A stretch of 64,000 bases of DNA from an uncultured Dorea sp. (GTDB taxonomy: Bacteria; Bacillota; Clostridia; Lachnospirales; Lachnospiraceae), in NCBI GenBank assembly GCA_910589275.1, contig CAJUTH010000007.1:1-64000 (forward strand). Reading direction: 5' to 3'. The notes below the pieces were generated by a model. It made no database searches. It saw nothing but the letters and a program-made list of their open reading frames with translations, and was not told the DNA's origin. Of this stretch, positions 25,380 through 34,975 are shown piece after piece (position 1 is the first letter of the stretch; each line of letters starts with the position of its first letter). The position numbers and the translations under genes are program-made.

Positions 25380-26828
25380 ATGGAGAAAGAGATTACATAC
25401 AGGCATAACGTCATGAATATAAACTCTTTGGATACCTTTTTAAATATAAAGGGCGGATTTTACGGAGGCAGGCGGGACGTGTATTTTATCAGGGCTCTTG
25501 GATGCGTGCCGGATATGGGGAAACAGATCCTTGCCATAGATCAGAGAATGGGAAGCGAGATGCAGAAGAAGAGGCTGTTCTACAAGAGGGTCAAGTTGCC
25601 CTCACCGTTGATCTCGCAGGAGGATATGTATTTCTACAGCAGCCAGTATGAGGCGTTAAAGGCGCATCAGAAGCTGTCTGTGCGAAACCAGAATCAGGAC
25701 AGGCGGTTTGGCCGCGTGCTTGGCGCCGCATGTACTGAGACCGTGGAAAAGTACCGTCTGGTCAGGAAGAATATGACAGAATCCATTGAGAAGAATTTTG
25801 TCATAAAGCTTTTGTACTGGACGGATTGTGTGCTTGGACGTGCACTTGTAGATTGGGACGAGCGGAAATGCTTCAAAATTTTGGCGGAAGATGTGCAGAA
25901 GGAGCAGGAATATCTGTTCTGCTACATGCTGACCCTTCTGGGATGTGACGTGCTGCTCCTAGAGTGCCAGAAGGATATATCCACGATCGATGCACTGAAA
26001 GGCCTGTCTGCGGAATTTAGGCATGGAGAATTTAAGGATACCTTACGTCTTCCAACGTACAGCCCCGGTGAAGTTCCTTGTGCAATATCGGAAGAGAACG
26101 AAGAAGCCTTGACTCCGGGAGGTTCTGTGAGGGTATTCATCCCAGAGAAACAAGGCAGAAGACATGCAGGAGCTGCTCGTATCCAGACTGAAAATCAGCA
26201 GCAGGTGCAGCAGTCTGAAAGGCAGCAGCGGTTCCGGCCGGAAGTTCCCGGCAATTCAGAAAAAAGCTTTGAAGAGCTGGCTCTTCTCGCCTCATCCATC
26301 GTTATGATAGCAGTATACAACAGGGCGGGAGAACCCATAGCAACAGGTTCAGGCATTATGATCGGACGGGACGGCTACATCCTCACCAACAATCATGTGA
26401 CAAGAGGCGGCTGCTTCTTCGCGGTACGAATTGAAGATGACGAGAATATCTATAAGACAAACGAAATCATCAAGTATAATGCCGTCTTAGATCTGGCGGT
26501 TATCCGCATCGGCCGAAGGCTTCATCCACTCCCGCTCTATAAGGGAAAGAAGCTTGCAAGAGGGCAGAAAGTTGTGGCAATCGGCAGTCCCCTTGGGATG
26601 TTCAATTCCGTTTCCGACGGAATCATATCCGGTTTCAGGAAGATCGACTCAGTGGATATGATTCAATTTACAGCGCCGATCTCACACGGTAGTTCCGGAG
26701 GCGCGCTGCTAAATATGCAAGGAGAGATTATAGGGCTCAGCACGGCAGGGATTGACGAAGGCCAGAACATTAATCTTGCAGTTAATTATGAGGATATTGG
26801 TATGTTTGTCAGAGGATTTACGAGCTGA
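25380..26828 (+). CDS. Fusion of a partial YceG-like domain with a trypsin-like serine protease
   Basis: 482 residues from the ATG at 25380. Residues ~1-215 resemble the YceG-type Ter protein encoded next door: EKNFVIKLLYWTD and MLTLLGCDVLLL match KNAYIKFMCWLYY and SILSNAGCDVLLV there. A Q-rich linker (about 255-285) leads to an HtrA/trypsin-like protease with H339 in TNNHVT, D371 in NAVLDLAVI and S439 in SHGSSGGAL. The triad is complete. No PDZ domain and no signal peptide are seen, so it should act in the cytosol. A role in activating or policing Ter proteins is inference. Confidence 0.8.
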   Translation: MEKEITYRHNVMNINSLDTFLNIKGGFYGGRRDVYFIRALGCVPDMGKQILAIDQRMGSEMQKKRLFYKRVKLPSPLISQEDMYFYSSQYEALKAHQKLSVRNQNQDRRFGRVLGAACTETVEKYRLVRKNMTESIEKNFVIKLLYWTDCVLGRALVDWDERKCFKILAEDVQKEQEYLFCYMLTLLGCDVLLLECQKDISTIDALKGLSAEFRHGEFKDTLRLPTYSPGEVPCAISEENEEALTPGGSVRVFIPEKQGRRHAGAARIQTENQQQVQQSERQQRFRPEVPGNSEKSFEELALLASSIVMIAVYNRAGEPIATGSGIMIGRDGYILTNNHVTRGGCFFAVRIEDDENIYKTNEIIKYNAVLDLAVIRIGRRLHPLPLYKGKKLARGQKVVAIGSPLGMFNSVSDGIISGFRKIDSVDMIQFTAPISHGSSGGALLNMQGEIIGLSTAGIDEGQNINLAVNYEDIGMFVRGFTS

Positions 26829-26830
26829 AC

Positions 26831-26859
26831 TTGTAAATTCAGACTCCGTGTGATACTAT
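26831..26859 (+). promoter_or_regulatory. Possible internal promoter before yceG-like gene
   Basis: TTGTAA (26831-26836), 17-bp spacer, TACTAT (26854-26859). The gene starts 30 bases later with an AGGAG site. Confidence 0.4.
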
Positions 26860-26889
26860 TATACATAGTTGTTTGTCAGGAGAAAAGAT

Positions 26890-29136
26890 ATGAACCTTGA
26901 TGATTTTTTTGTAGAAATGAGTAAGCGCAGAGAAAAAAAGGTATATTTTTACAGAATTAACCAGCTCTCTGAGGAGATCTGCCGGTTTATTTATAAGTAC
27001 TATGAAACTGCGCGGCAGTCAGGTGTGATCATCGAAGGAAGAATCGCCAATCCGACAGAAGCGAACCTAGCCTACTATAGTGAGATTATGGGCATGGACT
27101 TTAGGCTGAATGCCGGGTTTATATCCGACAGTCTTAAGAGATGGCTTCCAAGACTTGGCATACGCCAGCGCGAGCATATCGCGTGCGCTGTCTATGATTG
27201 TCTGGACGACTTAAGGAGAACCGGTAAGACAGAGAATATGCAAAAGAACGCATATATCAAGTTCATGTGCTGGCTCTATTATAAATTCGAGCGAATTGTG
27301 AACCAGCTTGGGCAGGATCAGGTTCCTAAGATCCTGTATTGCGGCCAGGTCAGCAATTATGAATTAATGCTCATCTCCATTCTGAGCAATGCAGGATGCG
27401 ATGTGCTCCTTGTACAGCCGGCAGGAGACGGGGCATATCTGAAGCTTGACCCAGGCTCTGAGCGTTCTATAGAATATCCGGTTCCCGGCGGGAAGGAGTT
27501 CCCGGCGGACTTCTCCCTTCGGCAGTTATGCCAGGAGGCAGAGAAGGCGAAGCAGAATAAGGAGATATTTGGGGAGGAGACCGGACTTATCCGCTGCACA
27601 AATGCATGGATAGAAGGGAAGGGACTTTCCGATATCCTTACCGCACCGGCAGTAAGAGGCGACAGGCCGGAGCTGTATTATAATTGTTATTGCAGGATCA
27701 ACGGAGCAGCCGACAAGCTTACATATGCCAATGAGCTGTACCAGTTCTATCTGTCGCTTAAGAATGAGAAGCGGCAGGTGGTCGTTGTTAATGGTGTAAT
27801 ACCCAAGCCAACGCCGGATGAGATTATGCGGGTGCACAGGGGGAATTATGGGAATCTTGACCAGATGCTCCTTGACCTGCAGGGGAATATACAGTACCCG
27901 GCAAGCCGGCAGCTTCGGAGTCTGCTGGTGAAGGCATTTGCAGAGGTGCTCACGGAGGAATCAAAAGAGCCGGGAATGAATCTTAACAGACTGCTGAATA
28001 AGGCGGTATATCTCCTGTGTTGGATTAAGCGGTATCAGGGGGAATTGTTTCAGAACTGGAAGCTGCCGCAGGTGGGATGCTTTATCTATATGGGCGGCTG
28101 CCGGGACGCCGGCGAGGCGCTGTTTATGCAGTATCTGGCAAGGATTCCGGTGGATGTGCTGATTCTGTGTCCGAACCTGAATGTAAAATGCTGTCTTAAG
28201 GATCCGCTTCTCTATGAGATCAACCATGAGACATCCATGGTCCTGAATAAATTTCCGAGGCAGGACGGACAGCTTCGGATCGGTACGGCAGCGTACCATG
28301 CCGAGCGGGAGCTGGATACACTGATGTATCAGGATTCCGGCATTTACAGAGATCAGCAGTTTGCGAGGGCGAATACCATTATGCTGCAGACCATGGATCG
28401 GGAGATCAAGATTTTGTGGAATAACGACTTGAAATTCCGCCCTAATTTCAGCACCGTGGACGGTGTGGTGAGTCTTCCGGTTATCTTTGCGAAGATGTCC
28501 GGAGTCAAGGACCGGGATATGGAGAATTACTGGATCTCCATCAAGCAGCTAATCACGCCGGAAACGCTAATGATAGACAGGGCGCCGTTTCTGACCGCGG
28601 CGACGCCTAATCCTATGAAAATGTATGCGGCAGAGTTCTTTAAGAACGGGAAACTTAAGAAGAGCAAGATAAAGAGTCATCCGAGTTATCAGTATTCTTT
28701 TCTCAGGGAAGAGATGCAGGAGCATATCTTAGATAAGCTTGAGGCGCTAATTGAACAGCGTCTGATCAAGGGAACCTTTGAGAATGGGATGGAGTATACC
28801 ATTGTGTCTGTGGCGCTGAATCTGCCTAAGGAGGTTGTGAGACTTCTGCAGAAGTTTGATTTTACGAAAAAGAATCCCAAGCTGATCTATGTTATGACTT
28901 CGGAAGTCCTGATGTCAGCGGAGGATTCCATCTATGTAATGTTTTTAAATCTTCTTGGATTTGATGTGCTTTTCTTTGTTCCGACGGGGTATAACATCGA
29001 GAATCATTTTAATAAAAGATTAATGGAAGAGCACCAGATAGGGGACTATGTATACGACCTGCAGGTTCCCGATTGGGCGGCGGTTCCGTTAACAGCCCGC
29101 AAGTCATGGCGGGATATTATATTTAAGAGAGGGTAG
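26890..29136 (+). CDS. yceG: YceG-like protein of Ter biosynthetic module
   Basis: 748 residues from the ATG at 26890, preceded by CAGGAGAAAAG. It matches the large YceG-type component that accompanies TelA and TerD in Firmicutes; its biochemical role is unknown. Three internal segments share the pattern hydrophobic strand - helix - (G)xDVLxxxP: near residues 146-190 (PKILYCG to GCDVLLVQP), 396-440 (FIYMGG to VDVLILCP) and 662-708 (PKLIYVM to FDVLFFVP). This suggests a triplicated alpha/beta unit. It is followed after 5 bases by telA, so they are cotranscribed. Confidence 0.8.
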   Translation: MNLDDFFVEMSKRREKKVYFYRINQLSEEICRFIYKYYETARQSGVIIEGRIANPTEANLAYYSEIMGMDFRLNAGFISDSLKRWLPRLGIRQREHIACAVYDCLDDLRRTGKTENMQKNAYIKFMCWLYYKFERIVNQLGQDQVPKILYCGQVSNYELMLISILSNAGCDVLLVQPAGDGAYLKLDPGSERSIEYPVPGGKEFPADFSLRQLCQEAEKAKQNKEIFGEETGLIRCTNAWIEGKGLSDILTAPAVRGDRPELYYNCYCRINGAADKLTYANELYQFYLSLKNEKRQVVVVNGVIPKPTPDEIMRVHRGNYGNLDQMLLDLQGNIQYPASRQLRSLLVKAFAEVLTEESKEPGMNLNRLLNKAVYLLCWIKRYQGELFQNWKLPQVGCFIYMGGCRDAGEALFMQYLARIPVDVLILCPNLNVKCCLKDPLLYEINHETSMVLNKFPRQDGQLRIGTAAYHAERELDTLMYQDSGIYRDQQFARANTIMLQTMDREIKILWNNDLKFRPNFSTVDGVVSLPVIFAKMSGVKDRDMENYWISIKQLITPETLMIDRAPFLTAATPNPMKMYAAEFFKNGKLKKSKIKSHPSYQYSFLREEMQEHILDKLEALIEQRLIKGTFENGMEYTIVSVALNLPKEVVRLLQKFDFTKKNPKLIYVMTSEVLMSAEDSIYVMFLNLLGFDVLFFVPTGYNIENHFNKRLMEEHQIGDYVYDLQVPDWAAVPLTARKSWRDIIFKRG

Positions 29137-29141
29137 AAAAT

Positions 29142-30287
29142 ATGGGACTTGATTTTAGTAAAGCAGGTACGACTGTGGCGACAGCGACGGCGGCGACAGT
29201 GGAGAATGAGATTGAGACCGTTCAGCCGTATGACATTGCTGCTGACAGGGCGCAGATGAATGCGGAGCTGGTGAATTCTAGGGAGGTGGACGCTATCGTC
29301 AGCACCATAGAGGTCTATAATCTTGAGACGATTACCTCTTTTGGAGCGGAGGCTGCAGATGAGATTTCCAAGGCGTCAGATGTGGTGCTGAACAGCATGA
29401 GCATGCATCAGATCGATGAGTCCAGCGAGATGCTGACGGCTCTTTCAAGGATTATGAATAAATTTGACATTGATGAGATCCGGGAGAATAAAGGTGTCAT
29501 TGGCAAATTATTCGGGAATCTTAAAAAGCAGTTAGAAAAGATTCTGGAGAAATATCACACTATGGGCGATGAAGTTGATAAGATCTATGTCCAGCTTAAG
29601 CAGTACGAGAGCGAAATTAAGCAGTCCAACCGCAAATTAAACCAGATGTTTGAAGCGAATGTGAATTATTATCACGATCTTGTAAAATATATTCTTGCAG
29701 GAGAACAGGCTTGTAAGGAGGTTGAGGCGTATATCGCCCAGAGGCAGGCGGAGTTTGAAGCTACAGGGGATAATTCCATTCAGCTTGATCTTGCCAGCCT
29801 TAACAATTCCCTCCTGATGCTCGAACAGCGTACCCAGGATCTGAGGACGGCGGAGAATATTGCTATCCAGTCGATCCCGATGATCAAGACGATGGAGTTC
29901 AGCAATATGAATCTTGTAAGGAAGATCAATTCGGCGTTTATCGTTACGCTGCCGGTATTCAAGCAGGCTTTGGCGCAGGCGATTATGCTGAAACGGCAGA
30001 AGATCCAGGCGGAGGCTATGTCGGAACTTGACAAGAAGACCAATGAGATGCTGATCAAGAACGCAAGGAATACGGTGGAGCAGTCGAAGATGACGGCGCG
30101 CCTTGCATCGGGAAGCTCTGTGAAGATTGAGACTCTTGAGACGACATGGAGGACCATCGTTAATGGAATCGACGAGACAAGGGCGATTCAGGAGAACGCA
30201 AGGAAACAGCGTATAGACGACGCGGCGCGTTTGGAGAGTATCAAGCAGGAATTTTTGAATTCTTACGGCAGCGCGCATCTTAAATAA
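29142..30287 (+). CDS. telA: TelA-family toxic anion resistance protein
   Basis: 381 residues, rich in helices, with the family's long coiled-coil central part (KLFGNLKKQLEKILEKYHTM onwards) and the conserved C-terminal block around TTWRTIVNGIDETRAIQE. TelA proteins are linked to tellurite and cell-envelope stress resistance and interact functionally with TerD proteins. No membrane segment is seen. It lies between yceG and the terD genes, as in B. subtilis yceGH-type clusters. Confidence 0.9.
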   Translation: MGLDFSKAGTTVATATAATVENEIETVQPYDIAADRAQMNAELVNSREVDAIVSTIEVYNLETITSFGAEAADEISKASDVVLNSMSMHQIDESSEMLTALSRIMNKFDIDEIRENKGVIGKLFGNLKKQLEKILEKYHTMGDEVDKIYVQLKQYESEIKQSNRKLNQMFEANVNYYHDLVKYILAGEQACKEVEAYIAQRQAEFEATGDNSIQLDLASLNNSLLMLEQRTQDLRTAENIAIQSIPMIKTMEFSNMNLVRKINSAFIVTLPVFKQALAQAIMLKRQKIQAEAMSELDKKTNEMLIKNARNTVEQSKMTARLASGSSVKIETLETTWRTIVNGIDETRAIQENARKQRIDDAARLESIKQEFLNSYGSAHLK

Positions 30288-30289
30288 TG

Positions 30290-30347
30290 ATCCGGCGGAA
30301 AAGAAGATGAGATGGTGTGTCTGCTAAAAATCCGGCGGAAAAGAAGA
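30290..30347 (+). repeat. 18-bp direct repeat downstream of telA
   Basis: ATCCGGCGGAAAAGAAGA occurs at 30290-30307 and again at 30330-30347. Confidence 0.8.
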
Positions 30348-30358
30348 GAAGTTATGAC

Positions 30359-30388
30359 ATGTATTCTCGAAATCTGTCGGGAATACAT
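30359..30388. promoter_or_regulatory. Inverted repeat upstream of terD1
   Basis: Perfect 8-bp arms (ATGTATTC / GAATACAT) 14 bases apart, 24 bases before the terD1 ATG. It could be an operator or a small hairpin near the ribosome-binding site. No T-run follows. Confidence 0.4.
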
Positions 30389-30411
30389 ATGAAAAAAAGG
30401 AGGAATGCATT

Positions 30412-30993
30412 ATGCCAATTAATTTATCAAAGGGACAGAAGGTCGACCTGACCAAGAAGAATCCGGGACTTAAGAATATCATGGTAGGACTTGGATGGGA
30501 TGTGAACGCATTTGATTCAGGTGCTGATTTTGACTTGGACGCGGCGGCGTTTATGCTCGGCGCTGGCGGGAAATGCCCGACAGAGAAGGAATTCATTTTC
30601 TATGGGAACTTAGAGCACATATCCGGTGCGGTAAAGCATATGGGGGATAATCTGACGGGAGAAGGGGAAGGCGACGATGAGCAGATCGAGGTATCACTTA
30701 GGGATATCCCGTCAAATATTGAGAGAGTGGCGTTTACGGTTACGATTTACGACGCAGAACCCAGAAGGCAGAATTTCGGGCAGGTTTCCAATTCCTTTAT
30801 CCGAATTGTTGACGCTGATACGAACAGCGAGCTGATCCGGTATGATCTGGGAGAGGATTTCTCTATTGAGACGGCCGTGGTGGTAGGAGAATTATACAGG
30901 CATAATGGTGAGTGGAAGTTCAACGCCATAGGAAGCGGGTTCCAGGGCGGACTTGCAGCGCTGTGCGGCCATTATGGAATAGAAGTAGCATAA
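30412..30993 (+). CDS. terD: TerD-family protein 1
   Basis: 193 residues, full-length TerD fold. MPINLSKGQKVDLTK is the typical N-terminus. GADFDLDAAAFML holds the DxDxD calcium ligands, MGDNLTGEGEGDDEQI holds the second acidic site, and IGSGFQGGLAALC ends the domain. TerD proteins bind calcium and take part in tellurite, oxidative and envelope stress responses. RBS AAGGAGG. Closely similar to the next gene, 15 bp downstream. Confidence 0.95.
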   Translation: MPINLSKGQKVDLTKKNPGLKNIMVGLGWDVNAFDSGADFDLDAAAFMLGAGGKCPTEKEFIFYGNLEHISGAVKHMGDNLTGEGEGDDEQIEVSLRDIPSNIERVAFTVTIYDAEPRRQNFGQVSNSFIRIVDADTNSELIRYDLGEDFSIETAVVVGELYRHNGEWKFNAIGSGFQGGLAALCGHYGIEVA

Positions 30994-31008
30994 GGAGGGA
31001 ATAAGAAT

Positions 31009-31590
31009 ATGCCAGTAAGTTTGCAAAAAGGCCAGAAGGTGAGCCTTACAAAGGGGAATCCGGGACTTAAGAAGGTGGTTGTAGGACTTGGATGGGATGT
31101 GAACCAGTTCGATACAGGCGGAGATTTTGACTTGGATGCGGCGGCATTCCTGCTCTCAGACACCGGCAAAGTAACGAAGTCAGAGGATTTCGTATTTTAC
31201 GGGAATCTTATGCATCCGTCGGGAAGTGTTCAGCATATGGGAGATAACCGGACAGGCGCGGGAGAGGGCGACGACGAGCAGATCCGGATTGATCTTTCCG
31301 GGGTTCCGGAGAATCTGACTAAGATCGCATTTACCGTGACGATCTATGAGCCGGAGCAGAGAAGGCAGAATTTCGGGCAGGTGAATAATGCGTTTATCAG
31401 GATATATAACGAGGATACAGGGGAAGAGCTTTTAAGGTATGACCTTGGAGAAGATTTCTCTATTGAGACGGCCGTTGTATTTGGTGAATTATATAAGAAT
31501 AATGGAGAGTGGAAATTTAACGCGATCGGAAGCGGATATCAGGGCGGCTTGGCGGCGTTATGCGCGAACTTTGGCGTAGACGTAGAGTAA
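31009..31590 (+). CDS. terD: TerD-family protein 2
   Basis: 193 residues, a clear paralogue of the preceding product with the same length. MPVSLQKGQKVSLTK, GDFDLDAAAFLL, MGDNRTGAGEGDDEQI and GSGYQGGLAALC preserve all acidic ligands. It probably arose by tandem duplication. Identity is high in the ligand loops and lower between them, so it is not a recent copy. Confidence 0.95.
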   Translation: MPVSLQKGQKVSLTKGNPGLKKVVVGLGWDVNQFDTGGDFDLDAAAFLLSDTGKVTKSEDFVFYGNLMHPSGSVQHMGDNRTGAGEGDDEQIRIDLSGVPENLTKIAFTVTIYEPEQRRQNFGQVNNAFIRIYNEDTGEELLRYDLGEDFSIETAVVFGELYKNNGEWKFNAIGSGYQGGLAALCANFGVDVE

Positions 31591-31667
31591 GAGGAGATTA
31601 AATTGCCAGTGCATTGAAAATGGATTTATAGATGCACAAGGTATATGTATATAGGAGGAATTAAGAT

Positions 31668-32258
31668 ATGTCAGTAAGCTTACAAAAGGGGCAGAAGGTC
31701 AGCTTGTCCAAGGAGAATGCGGGGCTGTCGCAGGTTCTTGTGGGACTTGGATGGGATGAGGTTCAGCAGAAGAGGGGATTCTTTGGGATGAAGATGCAGC
31801 AGGATATTGACTGCGATGCTTCCGCAATTCTGTTAAGAAATGGGAAACTCTGTGGTAATGGCGACATTGTGTATTTTGGAAATCTGGTGCATAAGTCAGG
31901 CACCGTCAGACACATGGGCGATAACCTGACGGGAGCGGGAGACGGCGATGACGAGCAGATACTCATGGATCTCGCCAAGATCCCGCCGGAGTATGATCGG
32001 ATTGTGGTTGTGGTAAATATCTATAACGCATATCAGAGAAAGCAGCATTTCGGCATGATCCGCAATGCGTTCATCCGTCTTGTGGACGGCAGGAATAATC
32101 AGGAGATGTGCAGATACAATCTCACGGAGGACTATTCTGGAATGACTGCCATGATATTCGGAGAAATCTACAGATATAAAGGTGAATGGAAATTCAGCGC
32201 CATCGGGCAAGGCACGAATGACCCGTCGCTCGGTGATCTCTGTAAGCGTTATGTGTAA
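31668..32258 (+). CDS. terD: TerD-family protein 3, divergent
   Basis: 196 residues. It keeps the TerD frame (MSVSLQKGQKVSLSK, DIDCDASAILL, MGDNLTGAGDGDDEQI) but differs at the C-terminus, which lacks the GGLAALC ending, and has an insertion RGFFGMKMQ before the first acidic loop. The acidic ligands are kept. Divergence suggests a separate partner or role. A hairpin with T-run follows before the ATPase gene. Confidence 0.92.
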   Translation: MSVSLQKGQKVSLSKENAGLSQVLVGLGWDEVQQKRGFFGMKMQQDIDCDASAILLRNGKLCGNGDIVYFGNLVHKSGTVRHMGDNLTGAGDGDDEQILMDLAKIPPEYDRIVVVVNIYNAYQRKQHFGMIRNAFIRLVDGRNNQEMCRYNLTEDYSGMTAMIFGEIYRYKGEWKFSAIGQGTNDPSLGDLCKRYV

Positions 32259-32272
32259 CACGTGATACTTTG

Positions 32273-32304
32273 AAAAGAGAAACTGCAATAGGTTTCTCTT
32301 TTTC
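32273..32304 (+). terminator. Terminator/attenuator between terD3 and the P-type ATPase gene
   Basis: Perfect 11-bp arms (AAAAGAGAAAC / GTTTCTCTTTT) with an 8-base loop, ending in T-rich sequence, 38 bases before the ATPase ATG. It probably reduces rather than abolishes expression of the ATPase. Confidence 0.7.
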
Positions 32305-32341
32305 TGCAAATACTAAGATAAAACAGAACAGGAGAGTGCAT

Positions 32342-34975
32342 ATGATTGAAGAGTTGAACAAGGACATCTTGAAGAAGGGATTGTCCGACGAACAGGCGGC
32401 GCAAAGTAAAGAGAAATTCGGTACGAACGAGCTTGCTAGGAAGGAGCAGGAATCCCTCTGGTCCATGTTTATCGGAGCCTTTGATGATATCTGGATTAAG
32501 GTATTGTGCGCGGCACTGGTGCTTAAGATCGTCTTAGCGGTGCTGGGTGTGATGATTCCGGCTCTTGGCGGAGAGAATGATGTGATTGAGATTGTAAGTA
32601 TTATTCTTGCAATCGGTCTGGCCACAGGTTTTAGCACATTGTCTGAGTACAGAAATACATCGAGAAGCGAGGCGCTGCAGGAAGAGTATAATAAAACTTA
32701 CGCCAAGGTTATCAGAGGCGGAGCGCTTATCAAGGTTCTCACAAGCGAGATCGTGAAGGGCGATACCGTGCTGATTCAGTCCGGAGATAAGGTTCCGGTA
32801 GACGGTATCCTTTTCGAGGGAAATGTGAAGGTCTCTCAGGCGGCGCTTAACGGCGAATCAAGGGATGAGACCAAGACGGCGGCCGCGACCATGGAAGAAG
32901 CGGATTCGACGGATTATGCTTCGGGCAGTAAGGTCTTCATGGGTTCGGTAGTTACAAGCGGAGAGGCATATATGGTTGCGACTGTAATCGGCGATGCTTC
33001 TGAGCTTGGCAAGATTAACAAGGCTCTGACGGACGAGAATGAAGAGGATGAGAGAAAAGACACCTCAAGCCTTAAGCTTGAGGTCGTGGCGGCAGGCATC
33101 GGTAAGCTGGGTGTCTCTGCGGCGGCAATTGCGGGTGTTCTTCAGGTGGTACTTACCATTATGCGTACAGACCAAGCCGTAACGCCTGTGTTTGTTGTAC
33201 TGCTGGCGGCGGAAGCAGTGATGCTGATGGCATCCATTGTCATTATGGCGGTTCCGGAAGGACTTCCGATGATGAACAGTTTGGTTCAGTCTATGAACAC
33301 AGAGTCCATGTATAAGAAGAATATCCTGGTCAGCCATAAGGCTGCATTTTCAGATTCGGCATATATGAACCTCTTGTTTAGTGATAAGACAGGGACAATT
33401 ACAGAAGGAAATCTCTCTCTGGTAGAGTTCATCCGGGGAAATGGAACAGTAGCAGATAAGCTGTCTGATCCGGATTTCCTTGAAGCGGTTACGCTCAATA
33501 ACCTGGCGAAGATCTCCGAGGGCAAAGCCATCGGAAGTAATAACATGGATCGGGCGCTTTTGACCTATGCAATCGCAAACGGCGGTACGGATGCCGCGGA
33601 TAATTCCAAGGTAAAGGAGATCAGCGGTTTCGATTCAGAGAAGAAATGTGCGACAGTCACGCTTCATGACGGAACCGTCTACTGGAAGGGCGCGACAGAG
33701 AATATCATCGGCGAGATTACACACTACGCCGCAGAAGACGGAGGGGTCAGAGCATTTACCCCTGCTGAACGGAGCAAGGTGGAGGAGCAGATGATCGCGG
33801 AGGCCAAGAGGACCATGAAGCTTCTTGCGGTAGCGAAGTTCACGGAGGATAAGAAGATACTGCTTGCTATTCTCTGCTTAAGAGATAATGTAAGAGCAGA
33901 CGCGGTAGAGACGGTGGGCGTACTGAACCGCGCGGGAATCCAGGTGGTAATGGTAACCGGCGACGCAGAGGAGACGGCAGTTGCGATCGCGAAGGAAGCA
34001 GGGATTCTTAAGGATGAGAGCAAGGATGTAGTCCTTACTCATGATGAACTGGAGCAGATGTCAGATGACGAGCTTAAGAAGAAGCTTCCAAATCTTCGTG
34101 TTGTGAGCCGTGCGAAGCCTCTGGATAAGAGACGTCTGGTTACCGTTGCCCAGCAGATGGACAATGTATGCGGTATGACAGGCGACGGCGTCAACGACGC
34201 GCCGGCGCTTAAGCAGGCGGATATCGGATTTGCCATGGGAGACGGAACCGCAGTTGCCCAGGAGGCGGGAGATGTGGTAATCCTTAACAACAGTTTGACT
34301 TCTATCAAGGATTGTGTTCTGAACAGCCGTACCATGGCGAAATCAGTCGGGAAGTTTTTGATCTTCCAGTTGACGGTCAATATCAGTACACTGTTGATGA
34401 ATATCATCGCCCCGATCCTTGGATGGACCGAGCCATTCTCCATCGTACAGATCTTATGGATCAACCTGATTATGGATACGCTTGCGGCAATGGCATTCGG
34501 CGGAGAGCCAATCTTGCAGCGTTATATGGATGATAAGCCGGCGAAAAGAACCGATAATATACTGACTGGGTTTATCAAGTCGGCGATCGGAGTCAGTTCT
34601 GTATTTATAACGCTGGGATCTATCCTGATTCTTGAAGATATTGGCGGAATCACAGAGTTTGTAATGCCGGCGTCCTGCATGGATCCGGAGCTGTATGAGA
34701 AGACGTTTATGTTTGCCTTTTTCATTTATGCGATTATCTTCAACAGTCTGAACACCAGGTCGGACAGGTTCAATCTGTTTGAGCATATCGGCGAGAATAA
34801 GCGGTTCCTTGTTGTGATGGGATCTATCTTCGTGCTCCAGACGGTAATCATCCAGATTGGCGGAGAGGTGTTCAGTACGACGATGCTCAGTATGCGGGCA
34901 TTGTTAACTGCAATGGCGCTGGGATTTATGGTTATTCCGGCGGACCTCATTCGGAAAGCGGTGGTCAGGAAATGA
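32342..34975 (+). CDS. P-type ATPase, calcium-transporting (PMCA/PMR-like)
   Basis: 877 residues from the ATG at 32342, with AGGAG upstream. D348 in SDKTGTITEG is the phosphorylated aspartate. GDGVNDAPALKQADIGFAMG is the hinge motif, and VPEGLP in membrane segment 4 is the PIIA/PIIB calcium-pump form. N-terminal cation ATPase, E1-E2, nucleotide-binding and C-terminal membrane domains are all present. It would export calcium (or another divalent cation) at the cost of ATP. Placement after calcium-binding TerD genes fits a calcium-linked stress module. The end overlaps the HAD gene (ATGA). Confidence 0.9.
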   Translation: MIEELNKDILKKGLSDEQAAQSKEKFGTNELARKEQESLWSMFIGAFDDIWIKVLCAALVLKIVLAVLGVMIPALGGENDVIEIVSIILAIGLATGFSTLSEYRNTSRSEALQEEYNKTYAKVIRGGALIKVLTSEIVKGDTVLIQSGDKVPVDGILFEGNVKVSQAALNGESRDETKTAAATMEEADSTDYASGSKVFMGSVVTSGEAYMVATVIGDASELGKINKALTDENEEDERKDTSSLKLEVVAAGIGKLGVSAAAIAGVLQVVLTIMRTDQAVTPVFVVLLAAEAVMLMASIVIMAVPEGLPMMNSLVQSMNTESMYKKNILVSHKAAFSDSAYMNLLFSDKTGTITEGNLSLVEFIRGNGTVADKLSDPDFLEAVTLNNLAKISEGKAIGSNNMDRALLTYAIANGGTDAADNSKVKEISGFDSEKKCATVTLHDGTVYWKGATENIIGEITHYAAEDGGVRAFTPAERSKVEEQMIAEAKRTMKLLAVAKFTEDKKILLAILCLRDNVRADAVETVGVLNRAGIQVVMVTGDAEETAVAIAKEAGILKDESKDVVLTHDELEQMSDDELKKKLPNLRVVSRAKPLDKRRLVTVAQQMDNVCGMTGDGVNDAPALKQADIGFAMGDGTAVAQEAGDVVILNNSLTSIKDCVLNSRTMAKSVGKFLIFQLTVNISTLLMNIIAPILGWTEPFSIVQILWINLIMDTLAAMAFGGEPILQRYMDDKPAKRTDNILTGFIKSAIGVSSVFITLGSILILEDIGGITEFVMPASCMDPELYEKTFMFAFFIYAIIFNSLNTRSDRFNLFEHIGENKRFLVVMGSIFVLQTVIIQIGGEVFSTTMLSMRALLTAMALGFMVIPADLIRKAVVRK

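Noticed and set aside
29637..30278. Antisense open frame opposite telA
   Set aside because: Arginine/leucine-rich shadow frame without motif or start signal.
30412..31590. TerD pair as an assembly duplication
   Set aside because: The two copies differ at many positions, so they are true paralogues.
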